Assembly: GCA_035235625.1 (NCBI GenBank)
Contig: CP141143.1
Location: forward strand, 24,969,092-25,033,091
Length of the DNA stretch: 64,000 nucleotides
Reading direction: 5' to 3'
Source: Saururus chinensis
Lineage: Eukaryota > Streptophyta > Magnoliopsida > Piperales > Saururaceae
Each line of letters starts with the position of its first letter. Position 1 is the first letter of the stretch. The position numbers were made by a program, and so were the translations under genes. Shown in pieces: positions 1 to 11,199 of the stretch. Under the pieces are notes generated by a model. The model worked only from the letters and a program-made list of their open reading frames with translations. It was not told where the DNA came from and searched no databases.

Positions 1-171
1 AAGTTTAACCCGGGTTCGGGTTTCAAGTAATCCAATTTGACCCAACACTAAATGGGTCGGGCTTAGGTTTTTAAATTCAACTCGAATAGCTATTTCGGTC
101 AGGTTTGAATTACCATTTTTTAAATAGTATCGGGTTCAAATTTGGCAAAATCCAACCCAATGGCGTCTCTA
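1..171. mobile_element. Truncated hAT-like element end
   Basis: The first 171 bases are rich in GGGTTCGGGTT, GGGTCGGGC and CCAACCC blocks. They finish in a CCCAATGGCGTCTCTA motif. Read in reverse this resembles the TAGGGGTGTCAATGGG-type terminal repeat common to plant hAT-like non-autonomous elements. The other end lies outside the window, so no target duplication can be tested. This is inference from terminal-motif likeness only. Confidence 0.3.
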
Positions 172-1223
172 GACCTCATTAGGTTGAATGATGTGGCACA
201 CCAACCACGCTAAGTTGACTTGACCGATGAGACCAACGATCCTTTCCAAGGGGGTAATAATTTTTTTAATCCACTTTCTCTCTTATAAAATAACCAACAG
301 TGAAAAGTAAATCCCCTATTGTCAAGTAATACCCACTCTTCTATATTCAATTAAAAACTAATATCAAATTTTGTTAGAAAGAAAAAAAGCAAGGTTATCA
401 TTATCCTTCCCAAGGTGATGATTATAATTAATTGAATTTTCACCAATTGGAACCAACTTTATTGTATATATTAAAATAGTTTTTCAATTGATGATATTAA
501 TGGCGGATCCATGTTTTTTAATTAGGGTGGTCAAAAAATAAGAAAGCCTAAACTATCTTTTTTTGTATAAATAAATATAAAAATGACACCAAATTTTAAA
601 ACATTTCTTTTTGTATGAAAGATGCGTATAATATTTAATAACACATTTTGTTGAAAGAATCGGATTGCTTTTTACTTTTTGTGCAAGTGGATTAAAAGAG
701 TATTCACTTAGTATTCTCGAACTCATGGTTCAATAATGGAAACTAAACTCAATATATAAATATTCACTTGCAACACTAGAGAATAATACATTTAGTAAAA
801 TGAAATTGTCAAAAATACAAGAACAACCACACTCGTCGCAGATCCGACCATTCAGCAGTGCCCCTAGTTTTTCCATGGAGTTTTCAGAGTTGATGTTCAA
901 TTAACTTGAAACTACAATTACGGTCATTAAGACCGACCACAAGAGATAAATACAACTGCAAAACTTCAAGTTAGCAATGTTGTTATCAAAAGCAGTCTTT
1001 CTATTTATGCTTAAAATTTTAAAGTGATAAAACAATGTGAATACAAGTTTTCAAATATATCTTCGCAAATATGCAAAACAAATGAATCAATTTTGAAGAC
1101 TAAATTATATTGGTCCCGTTTTCCCACCAATATAAAAATATAAAAAAGGGGACACCTTAAACAAGCATCTACATACAAACTCAGTCTTGCATTATGAGAG
1201 AAGTCTCATGTCTAAAAAAAATA
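172..1223. other. AT-rich intergenic DNA, no gene seen
   Basis: This stretch is AT-rich with many short A or T runs and no open frame of useful length on either strand. I see no recognisable protein, RNA gene or repeat boundary in it. Confidence 0.5.
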
Positions 1224-1229
1224 TACTCC

Positions 1230-1234
1230 CTCCA
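1230..1234. repeat. Target-site duplication CTCCA (left copy)
   Basis: CTCCA directly precedes the solo LTR and is repeated exactly at 3231-3235 directly after it. In the undisturbed MITE this would be a single CTCCA in its tip. Confidence 0.8.
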
Positions 1235-2790
1235 TGTTACGCCCCGACTTTCTAAATTACTTTAAAGGTCGGAGCCCCGACAATTCGTAGTAATAAACGG
1301 GCCAAGATCAACCGTGCACAGAAGAGTAACCATCCATTAATTTAGGTAATTACAAATTTTTTACAAAATAAGGCTTATCGTGCCTTAACAAAATCAAAGT
1401 CGGGCACAACAAAATTAATACATAAAAGAATGTGATAAAACATAGATTCCTTGAAGTCTATGAGCAACCCTCGAGAATAATATCTTTGTCGTCCAAACCT
1501 ACGGCGTCTAGGGGTGGGTGAGTATAATTATACTCAGTAGTTAGGATTAAATTCTATTAACATGCTAAAACATAAAGCATAAATAAAGATGTATAAAATA
1601 TTCACAATACAACGTCGTATTTAGATCAACATTATCGACTAACAGAATTCAACACATTTCTTCGATAAAAAGTAGACAAAAATAGTTTTTCGCAGAATCC
1701 GTTAAATTCAGATAATTCATTCGTAGCCATAATCCGATAAATAAATCAAAATCGGATAAATCATCATTTACAGAATGTCACTGATACCCGAGCGACATAC
1801 ACCCGTGCTCATGGGGTGACGTGATCAGAATGAAGAAGATCTTCCCACGATATCCAACTTCATGGGCGCACCATATGCCATAATCGGCGGTACCTAGGAG
1901 TCATAACTCTGATAGCTTTTGGGCTTTATACCAAATAGCTACCCTTCAAAACCGATCGTAGTTTTTGGGCTTTATACTAAATAACTACCCTTGAAATCGG
2001 GTCAAAACGTTCGTAAACAATATTATCATTAAAGCTCGCGTCACGATAAATTCCATCGTAGAGGTGTATGATACGCTACTATCTTAGCGTTCGCCCGACC
2101 CCTAATAAATATCTTCTATTTTCAAAATCATATTTATCATAAATGAATTATAAAATACATCGCCTAGTCATAGCACAGATGTAGAGCTTAAAACCACCTA
2201 CCCTCGTTAGGCCTACGTTTGTAGTCGGCTTAAAAGTGGTGGGCGACACCTCCCCTTGCGTAGAGGTAGTTTCCTCGATCGGCTCGGGTGAGGCGGGCAG
2301 AACCTCCCCTTGCGTTAGGACAGTCTCTTCACCTGGCTCGGGTGCGGCGAACAGGGCCTCCTCTTGCCTTGGGATGTTTTTACCTTTTAGAGAGGTTATC
2401 TCGAAGAACAGACCCTCTCACGACATCGGGCACACTCAATTTAGGTAAAATCAGTTTTTAAACGGGTAAAAATGGGCAAGAAATGATGGAGAAACGCACG
2501 TTTAAATTTATAAACGTGCGTTTATAGGAAGGAAAGGAGTGGAAGAAGGGGTGGGGCGTGTTGCACTTCACCCACCCTTCCCCCTTAAATACCCAAACGG
2601 AGCCACTGGATGCGCAACATGTGTCGTGCATCCGGCGGACCGCAACCAAAGCCGCAGGCTAGCCAAAGGAAGGCCTTCCGCACAGAGTTCGCACCTGGCA
2701 AAGCGACAGTGGGGCCGACGCACCGCATCGGCCACAAGCCGACACCAAGATGCGTTAGCGGCCAGCGTCGGCCTGACGCCCCTTTTATTT

Positions 2791-2838
<48 letters not shown>

Positions 2839-3230
2839 TTTTGTTTTTTAAATTCAAAATGAAAATTAAAACTTTAAACGTGCGTAACTCCTTACCCCGA
2901 ATATGGAATCATGCGATCTTCATACTGTTGGACTCGTATCGACGAGCCCTTTCAAACAAGACCACACAAGGGTATATTTTCTCGCAAACTTAAGGTGGGT
3001 CCCACCTATAGCACGCTTCCCAATGCCATAGCCCACTAACCCAGTGTCCATTTGACAAGTTCTTGGGCTCGATACGTTCGTCTTATCGAGCCCTAACAAA
3101 TGTCTTAAGGCTTTTCTTGACGAATAATGCTCAAAATAGTCTAATCTTAAGAAAATTTTAATAGGCCTTAAACCTCGCTAATGGGTTCAAATGCCCAAAT
3201 TTCCAAACATAGAAATTCCGGGGCGTTACA
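1235..3230. mobile_element. Solo LTR of an LTR retrotransposon (1996 bp)
   Basis: The segment begins TGTTACGCCCCGACTTTC and ends CGGGGCGTTACA, so it has TG...CA ends inside a longer imperfect inverted repeat, as many plant Ty3/gypsy LTRs do. It is flanked on both sides by the same 5 bases, CTCCA (1230-1234 and 3231-3235), the target duplication expected from an integrase. No gag, pol, PBS or second LTR is next to it, so it is best read as a solo LTR left by LTR-LTR recombination. It contains a GC-rich block at about 2230-2780, a TTAAATA promoter-like site near 2584, and a long AT tract. Small open frames inside it are not credible genes. Family assignment is inference; the boundaries and target duplication are directly visible. 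Confidence 0.8.
2794..2834. repeat. (TA)n microsatellite in the solo LTR
   Basis: About 41 bases of uninterrupted TA dinucleotide lie in the right third of the solo LTR. The tract creates false open frames rich in Ile-Tyr. Confidence 0.95.
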
Positions 3231-3330
3231 CTCCATCCTTAGAATATGTGTCCTATTTGGTTTTTGAAAACAAACTAATTTTAGTTCATTTTGAAAAACC
3301 AAATATGAAACTTATTTAATAGGAGGGAGT

Positions 3331-4037
3331 TTTTGTATAAAAAAAAATTTCTTAAGATTTTAAAGGGTTAAAATGAATACAAGGGGGAGGTACATGAGTC
3401 ATGAGTGACGACAAATTGGAGAAGGAATAGCCGCCAAGGAAGAGGCAGATTCAAGTTGAGGGAAATTGGGTGAAGACCTGAAACATAAGATATTGATGGA
3501 GATTGCCTTCTCGTGGTCTGCAGGTCTTATTTTACCTAAATTTTTGGGCTATGGTTTAATTGGGTTAAGTTTAGTCTTTAACCAATGCAAATGGGTCTTA
3601 TGTTCCGTTAGGCTTAACCAACTTATATAATCAGGTTGGGTTGTTACTTCTAATCAGGTTAAACTATATGTTTAACTGAGTCGGCCTAGTGGTCAAGCTT
3701 TTTTTTAAAAGGCGATCAATGAACTATTTCATGGTTATATTTCTTATCCAGCCTATTGGTTGACAGCATAGTGTTTCAAAATTTTGAAAACCCACCTTAC
3801 AACATAGATCCACCACTGGATGATATACATTTTTTATTAATCATAAAGGGCAAGGTAACCTCGCTCTTACAATACCATATCACTTCGCCTATTCCTGACA
3901 TGTGCAACACCCACACATCATACATGTCAAAAACAGTAAATAATCTCGATGAGAAATGGTACAACCACTCGCATTAATGTAACGTACATTTTTCTAACAC
4001 CACGAAGGATTGAAAAAACACAATGCATTGATAGATT
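3331..4037. other. Intergenic DNA, no gene seen
   Basis: AT-rich sequence without a convincing gene. A 73-codon open frame at 3756-3977 has no recognisable domain and ordinary intergenic composition. Confidence 0.4.
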
Positions 4038-4684
4038 TAGGGTCGTCAACAAGTCAGGTAAAGCATAACCCACCCCCATATATGCTTCTTAATTTTCACT
4101 CTCATCTTACCTATTACTCAACCCTACCCATCAAACAAACAAACAAGTGGTATCAGGTAAATGACCTCTAACCAAAAATCAACTTTCCTACTTGAGGTAA
4201 ATGACCTCTAACCAAAAATCGACTTTCCTACGTGAAGTGAAACTATAATTAGACTTCTCTCATTAGAAACATATTCCAAGTAACTCTTCTTCCAACAAAC
4301 AATTCCAAGAATGCCCTTTAATTGCATGATATTTTACTACAACAACTAAGATATCTAATCTACTGTGAAGTATGAACAACAATAGTAGACAAAACAAATT
4401 AACCACAGTTATGAAAGGAGGAACTCCAGAGCAGGTGAAGGGTAGTGACATGAGATAGCCAATTAGCATTAGCCTCAAAACAAACGTAAAAAGGTGATCT
4501 TAGAGCAACAGGTGTGGAGTATATGATTCTGGTATCAGGTGTGGACAGGCTATCTATACAACACCAAATTAAAAAAATTGGGTAAAATTACCCAATTATT
4601 TTACCCATTACCCATATTTATATTATTTACCCTGAGTTTGGCGGAACAGGTGGGCCGGCTAAATGAGTACTATTGATAGCCCTA
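4038..4684. mobile_element. Non-autonomous hAT-like element
   Basis: The left end reads TAGGGTCGTCAACAAG and the right end CTATTGATAGCCCTA, imperfect inverted repeats of the TAGGG...TCAA type seen in plant hAT-like elements. The flanking 8-mers are GATAGATT (4030-4037) and GATAAATA (4685-4692). They match at 6 of 8 positions, as for an aged hAT target duplication. The ends carry the mirrored motifs CATAACCCACCC and GGGTAAAATTACCC. There is no coding sequence. Inside is a 40-bp direct duplication. Confidence 0.5.
4154..4233. repeat. 40-bp tandem duplication
   Basis: Two adjacent 40-bp copies start AGGTAAATGACCTCTAACCA at 4154 and 4194 and differ at only a few positions. They lie inside the short hAT-like element. 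Confidence 0.85.
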
Positions 4685-4791
4685 GATAAATATAGTACAT
4701 ACAGTACAAGGCAAAATTGCAAGTCAAAATTTGAGCACTCGATCCAAACAGTGAGTGCAAGTCAATTTGCAGGGCAGTTTCATCGAAAAAT

Positions 4792-5817
4792 CTAGTCCTC
4801 ATCACTCATCTCATCAAATTCATCATCAGGAACACTCTCTGGATCCTCAACTTCTCCTTCGCTGCCTTCCTCTGTCTCCATAGCATCCGCCAAATGTTCC
4901 TCATCACTACTGTCGTCGTCTTCATAGATAATGGGAGCGATTGGGCTCTCATCATCAGCCTGTTCATCAGAGACCTACAAGAGGGGGATGGGCATTTTGA
5001 AGATCAGGAAGAGAACACACAACTGCTGAGACAAGCTATGTTGGTAAGGAAATACTCACCCCAGCAAAAAGGTAGTCTATAGAGCTGCATAGCTGGAGAG
5101 CTGATTTGTATGTAGCAGTTCTAGATTCAACAAGCTGCAAGGCAAAGGCAATAAACACAATAACATACATCTCTTTTCCTCTTCCTTTTATATTGGGGGG
5201 AATGGCTTAGCTTGACCTCCTATTTTGCTTTTCTTTTTGAGAAATATCATCCAATAAATGCAAAACAACTAAAGCGAAGTGTTTAACCTAGAACCCAAAA
5301 AACTAAAACATATTACTCTTAGAATTGAAGGGACCTATGAGGTAATCAGCAAGTCCTCAATCTTCACCTGATACACAGAGTTGAGTGCGAATAGAGAAGA
5401 ATCTTGTGACATTATACTACTAGCATGCTGAAGCAGTAAACTTCTTAGCCAAGGTATAGCACAAGCCAGCACAGCACCCCTGTGAAAGCAGTGCAACAAA
5501 TGGCCAATAAGCTTAAACAGAAAGGGCTTCTTAAAAGGGGGAAACAATCACGCAATACATGGGGTTTCATTTGATGCTAAATTTCAATCAAGATAAAATC
5601 ATGAATTCACTAGAAATGGCTACAGATAATAATTATAATATAAAATTTTACCTTGACTGGATAAGGGACACAAGAGAGTTCAAAAGCTTGAGGACATCGG
5701 ATGGATTCAACAATGATGTGGATTTAGCAATGACCTGCAAGCCACAACCATATCACTAAGCACCAGCCATGCAACAAGTAAATGTTTTTTAAGAAGAAAA
5801 GAAACCTAACTGCCTCA

Positions 5818-5891
<74 letters not shown>

Positions 5892-8800
5892 AAAATTAAT
5901 AGATGGGGCAGGCGGGAGATTCAATCCCCCCCAAATTGGAAAATGACTAAGTGTCACCAAAATATAGGGTAACGACACTCTAGACAGGTGAAATTTCATT
6001 AGTTTACAAATACAAGGGCTGGGGGGGGGGGTTGTGTTCGGTGTTCAGGTACCCACAAAGAAGCTAGCTATAGTAACTAGAGCAGTAGAGAGAACTGGAA
6101 GAGAGTCAAGGGGGGAAAGGGTCAAGGTTTCCCTCCACCTAACCCTAGAAATCCAAGGTGTAGATGTCAGGTCCAGGTGGTTCAACATAAAAAGAACACT
6201 ATACCTCTGAAAGCCACACATCATCAATGTAAAAACAAATACCAGCGCTCACCATCTATGGATTAGAGATTCCTAATGTTTCACTTTATCAGAAAAATGA
6301 TTCACCAAAACCCACTCCACAAATTGATATTGCCAAGTCCTTAAGCAGTGATCACTTGGCCTTGGTTTAGACATTCTGCACGACCTAAATGATAGATGAT
6401 AAGATAATGTAACAGAAGAAGAAAACCTTTTCATCCTGCGTATACAAACAGTCTAACAGAAGTGCACGATCATCAGCATGAAGAGCTTGCTTTAGTAACA
6501 CATGAACTGAATCTGCACTTGGAGGCTTCAGGTCCAAAGAATGGTTCTGCTTTTCAGGACTTTTTCTTGCATCTTCTTCCAATAAACTTAACGCTGAAAG
6601 CTTCTCACCCATTGTTGGTTCATTCATATCATATTGGGTATGTGGCTCATCCAAAATGTCTAGATAGCAATAGCAAAATAAATGAAAATCAAGTTAGTAA
6701 CAATTCACACTCATGAAAGTAAATACTCCCTCCGTCCTAAATTAATAGCTCCATTTGGCAAAAAAGTTTGTTCCATATTAATAGCTCCATTTTGTTAAAC
6801 TTAAGTGGTTGAGTACTTAAAAAAAAGTATCATAAGTTTATTTTTCCTTCTCTTAGATGTGGGTTTCACTATTTAATAAAAATCAATATTTTTTCAAATG
6901 TAGCTATTAATATAAGACGGAGGGAGTATATGACAAGGTAATAATAACTCAATCGTCAAGTAAAACTTTTCCCAAGAACTACAGTCCCAACTTGACCCTT
7001 AAAACAACAAATATTCCCTCAATTAATCTACTCAACTATTTTCTTGATTAGGATGATCACTTTTTTTTTATATAATTGAAAATTTTATTGAGCAAAAGAA
7101 AGAGGGAATAACAAAAACAAACAGAACAACCACTTCGAGACACTTAGAGACATGGCAAATCTATCTCTGATATTCTTAAAATGATACGTAGTTAACAATT
7201 ATAGACCCATTTCTAACAAGTAATTTTCTTGCAAATCAAGGCGAATATGACTAGGAATAGAAAGTACTATTGAACCTACAACAAGCTATAATACATTGGA
7301 ATTTAATGTCCTGTAAGCAATCTCACTAAGAGCTCTATGCAAAGGCTATTGCGCCCATAGAATGTCATGGGAGTGAGACAAAAACCTAAAAATAGGTGGT
7401 CCACAGAATTTCATTTCATTTGATATGCAACCATATCATCTAGCTCTGTGAAAGCTGAAAGTTCATGTGATGGGTAAGAAAGGGCTCACGCATCAGAACT
7501 GGACCAACTTCTGTGTGAACCCTAGTGGCTAGTATCTCTAATCTATGTACAGCTTTTTATCGCTCTTGGTCCCACCTCCATGGAGCTCCCATATGGCTGA
7601 CAAAGAGGGTTCAGCATAGAGTTCACCTCCATGACTGCAACCAGCTGAAAATTTATTTGCATGAACATGTGATTAAATGTCAACATCATGACCATTTACT
7701 AACCAGAGTCAACATTATTATTGGACTGCTCAGGATCTGGGTCACTTGCGGGTCGCTTTTTTCCATCTCTTTTCTTTTGGCTTTTATCACCTAGTTAAAG
7801 TCATAAAAGCTTTGTCAGAGGTAGTGAACTTTTAACTCCCCATCATCCCAACAAGAAGGAGGTGATAAATGTGTGACACCCTACCTCTCAGTTTAGAGTC
7901 CCCATTTTCTTCAAGGCCTTGATTAATTGATTCAAGGTTTGATACTTCATCTGAAGCAATTAGATAAATGTCTTCCCCAAAAGAGTCAACATCAACAAGA
8001 CTAAATTGTGGACTTGCTGGAGAACCATAGACAATGCGTACTGAAACCTGATCTGCAGCAACTTTATGTAAACATGCTGCAATCACAGGAAAGCGACTTT
8101 TTTTGTGACTCTTTTCCTGCCCTGTTTCTGCTTCTACAGATTTAACCTTAATCTTGGACGGTCTCATATCTTCTGCTGACATCAAGTTCCACAAGTAGGC
8201 AACACCTTTTTCTGAAACAGAAAGGATAATGTCAACTCCTTCCTCCTTGTCAGAACAATATTCCAGCATGATTGGCACACTTTGCATTGAAAGAGTATTT
8301 CTCATCTTTCCAATTCTGTTGCTTTGATCCCATTCCCATATATGAAGTTGCTTTTCACCCAATCCAGATGACACTATAAGCCCATTATCAGCTACAGCAA
8401 TATGCTGCAATGAAATCTGCTAAGAAAGTACCTAAATGTTTAATAAGAAGAAGTAAAAAAAACTACTTGAACAGCACAATCACATGAAGATGAATTTAGC
8501 AACTAACATCAGGGGAAATTTTTTGCAGCTCTTTTTTGCTTACAAGGCTGAAAATATGTATCTTACGGCTTGCCACAGCTAATAGCTTCCCATCTGTAAT
8601 ATGCCAAAAAAAAGGAAAGTAAAGAAAGCATTTCAAAGAAAATGGAACATAACCAGTCAAACTAACCACATGGGAGCAACCATTGATCATTTATATTCAA
8701 GAAAACTAATGATGTGTAACATAACTGATACTAACCAAGAGAAATAGCTAAAGTAGTTATGGGATTTTTTGAAGCCTTCATTTCTGACAACAATTCTCCA

Positions 8801-10427
8801 GTTTTAGCATCAAACTCAGAGACCATTCCATCAGCACCAGCAGCATGAAGCTTACATCCTTTACTTGAATATAACATAGTTGTAGTTCCACTGAGAAATG
8901 GCAACATAGGACCATAAAGAGTGATAGAATTCACACATAACATAAAGAAACTAAAGCAAACAAACTGACATGGAAACACCTAAGATATTGAGGATTAAAA
9001 GGAAGTCAACCAAAGGTGTTGTCCCATCTAAATTATCACAAGATGTTAGGCATGACAAACTAGTGCAGACTATTGCAGTCAGTCAAACAGATAATACACA
9101 AGTTTGCACATAATAAGCGATAAGAGACCTTAATCTAGACATGTAATATTAACCTGACATAATGAGCCATTTTGTCGGTATCCAACGCGCCTAAATTTTT
9201 AAGTAATTGCTATTGATGAATCTGCACATTAGATACTGAAATAAATTGTCTTACCCTGGATGGTGACTCCTAGAAATCCACCTCCTCTCATTGCTAAAAA
9301 CGTTTATAGCCAAAACATCACCTGAATTTGTACCAAGACCAAGTAGAAGAGTTCCATTATCTTTTTTTCTCTGAAACAAATAGAACATAACAAATTAATA
9401 TAAAAAGGAAAACATATCCAAGAACATAAGACAGTGGAATTTGACAGACACTGTACCTTCTTTCCAGTGAAGCTACACGCCATACAAGAGTAGCTCCCAT
9501 CCACTTTGATATCTAGGTCCTTCCACTCTGCCAACAGCTTTCCACTACCAGTGTTCCATACCTGCAACCACAAAGACATCAACAAGAAAATTAAAGACAA
9601 GTAATAGGAGTATCACATAATTTATTCTTAAATAACCACAATCATAAACTACATCAGGTGACTTCGAAAAGACAAGGAGAGATGGCCATATCTCTGAGCA
9701 TTTCCGTATGACCTTGAAAAAACCAAGGTAGTTAATCAGACACACTTTGTCAGCAACAATACATTGAGGTCTCTGGAAGTATTATTGACAACTCAAGATG
9801 TCATAAAAGTCGAAACTCTTGCATAGCAAGAATTCCATCAGAACAAGAAAAAAGTGCTGCTAAACTTATTTATCATTGTTCACACATGTTGAATACTTGG
9901 ATACAAATATTCGATCCAGGAGATGGAGCCTCGACAATATGAGACTATGGATGCGATAAAATGTAGCGGTCATACAAAGAATGATTTTTTGTGTGCTAAT
10001 CTCATCCGGTGAGTTTTAACTACAAAGTACAATGTCATCCAGCAATCCACTGATCACCATCTTCAATAGCAGCCATACGCCATTTCCAAATACTGAATTA
10101 GCCAAAACCTAATCAAGTTCTAGCCAATGGAAGAACACCCATCATAGAAAAGTTTTCAAATCAGTTCACAACTTGGACCAAAAGAAAGTATCATAATTTT
10201 TCCCCACTCTTGCAGGGCAGGAACTGTAAATGCAATACCTTTCACCAAATAAATCAAAGCATAAAGACCAACAAACCAATCCCGAGGATAGAACAGACGA
10301 AAGGGAAAAGAGGACACCAAGAAAACAAAGAATGGACCTTAACGACTCCGTCGTGAGACAACGCGGCGAAGTAGTCGCCGGAAGAAGTGAAGCAACTGAT
10401 AGGTCGGTCGGCCTTGGCTCTGCCCAT
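4792..10427 (-). CDS. WDR43: WDR43/UTP5-type WD40-repeat protein with Utp12 domain (12 exons)
   Basis: This is a nucleolar WD40 protein of the t-UTP/UTP-A part of the small-subunit processome, needed for early pre-18S rRNA processing and rDNA transcription (known for the family). Coding exons, minus strand, 5' to 3': 10427-10338, 9561-9457, 9370-9255, 8890-8736, 8593-8508, 8404-7885, 7790-7704, 6659-6427, 5734-5652, 5479-5368, 5134-5060 and 4974-4792. All introns are GT/AG and all phases agree, giving 1845 bases: 614 residues plus TAG, the usual family length. Residues 1-310 hold WD40 repeats (for example VWNTGSGKLLAEW). A basic, low-complexity linker follows, rich in Lys and Asp (KKRPASDPDPE). 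The Utp12 region is LLKQALHADDRALLLDCLYT to QLCSSIDYLF. The last 60 residues are strongly acidic (DDDSSDEEH, MSDED). The start MGRAKADRP fits homologues, although the frame is open further upstream. Exon 6 could instead start at 8416 using another in-frame AG. No lesions are seen, so it is probably functional. Confidence 0.93.
5820..5887. repeat. (TA)n microsatellite in a WDR43 intron
   Basis: About 68 bases of pure TA lie in the intron between the 8th and 9th coding exons. A tract this long can extrude or slip and is expected to be variable in length. Confidence 0.95.
6726..6926. mobile_element. Stowaway-type MITE in a WDR43 intron
   Basis: The element starts CTCCCTCCGTCCTAAATT and ends GACGGAGGGAG, with TA on each side (6724-6725 and 6927-6928), as for Tc1/mariner-type MITEs. 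It is about 200 bp, AT-rich and non-coding. It lies in the intron between the 7th and 8th coding exons. A diverged relative with the same internal sequence (TAGTTTGTT-less, but sharing AAAAAGTATCAT and TTTAATAAAAAT) is at 52604-52798. Confidence 0.85.
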
Positions 10428-10640
10428 TTCTCTTTTGGCGGCCAAAAGGAGAAGAGCGAGAGAGAGCTGGAGCTGCACTCTCCAGACGAAGAATCCGCTC
10501 CGAAGAATTGCCGCCCTAGGTGGGGGGAGAGCCCATGCAGACAACTGGGCTGCGGAAGCAGGGAGAGGGAAGAGCCGCCTCTCACGTACGTCCGACTTGC
10601 TTTGTCCGATCAATTCATGTGCTTGGTATTGTTGACCTAG
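10428..10640 (-). promoter_or_regulatory. 5' leader and promoter-proximal DNA of WDR43
   Basis: This is the GC-richer stretch just upstream of the WDR43 start codon. The reading frame stays open upstream to an ATG at 10611-10613, but that extension (low complexity, Ala/Leu-rich) has no likeness to family members, so I treat it as 5' UTR. I cannot place a TATA box or transcription start with confidence. Confidence 0.35.
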
Positions 10641-10649
10641 TTGGCTTTC

Positions 10650-11018
10650 TTTATAATTTTTTATAACATTTGTATTAAACTTTATTAATGATAATGAGAT
10701 TCAGATTTAGATTCAGTTAATGTAGCTCCAGATTTACTTTATTCCTTTACAACTCTAACTTCTAAGAGACTTTATATAGACCAGTATGTTCTCTCGCCAA
10801 TGAACATCTTAGTTCTTTTTTGTGCTCATTCATAGTACAAGAAAAGATGTCTTCTATGATACCAATGATCCTTCTATCGAAACCAAGCGGACAAACCAAA
10901 CATACTATGGCCACGGTCCTGGGCAAACCAAACAGACGAACTGATTCAACAGACTAGGGGTCCATTTGTTTAGGCTGAATCTTATCTTAATTAATTGAAA
11001 ATTTAATTATATGATTTA
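10650..11018. mobile_element. Fragments of two hAT-like TIR-element ends
   Basis: 10650-10740 (TTTATAATTTTTTATAACAT, then GATTCAGATTTAGATTCAG) closely resembles 15150-15240, the inner part of a hAT-like right end, but lacks its tip. At 10955-11018 is a left end, TAGGGGTCCATTTGTTTAGG followed by CTGAATCTTA. The same tip occurs at 15360 and, inverted, at 15348. The two pieces lie 215 bp apart in unremarkable AT-rich DNA and directly adjoin the left end of the 11.0-19.7 kb composite. Confidence 0.5.
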
Positions 11019-11199
11019 AGGTCTGTTTGTTTACCTTAATTAAGTCTTAATTAATTAAGTCAATTAAAAGCCAGTCAAAAACCGACTTTTTTGACTGTTT
11101 ATTACGAGCTAAATTTTGAGCTGATTAAGCGTAAAAATCAGGTTATGTGTTTTTATAACCCGGGGATCAAATGTATTTGCCCGGCTGATATGCTAAATT

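Larger units (their letters stand above)
1224..3330. mobile_element. Stowaway-type MITE split by a solo LTR
   Basis: TACTCCCTCCA at 1224-1234 is the left tip of a small MITE. The rest resumes at 3231 and ends in AATAGGAGGGAGT near 3330. With the insertion ignored, the two halves form an imperfect inverted repeat: GTGTCCTATTTGGTTTTT on one side pairs with AAAAACCAAATATGAAAC on the other. The CTCCCTCC tip and TA flank are typical of plant Stowaway (Tc1/mariner) MITEs. It is about 110 bp without the insert and has no coding capacity. Confidence 0.6.

Noticed and set aside
2539..2862. 107-codon plus-strand frame and its overlapping neighbour
   Set aside because: It lies in the GC-rich part of the solo LTR and ends in Ile-Tyr repeats encoded by the TA tract. 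No domain.
5724..5999. 91-codon minus-strand frame
   Set aside because: It is mostly the translated TA microsatellite inside a WDR43 intron.
10230..10640. 136-codon plus-strand frame, and a 139-codon minus-strand frame
   Set aside because: Both are in other frames over the first exon, leader and first intron of WDR43. The gene explains the open reading.
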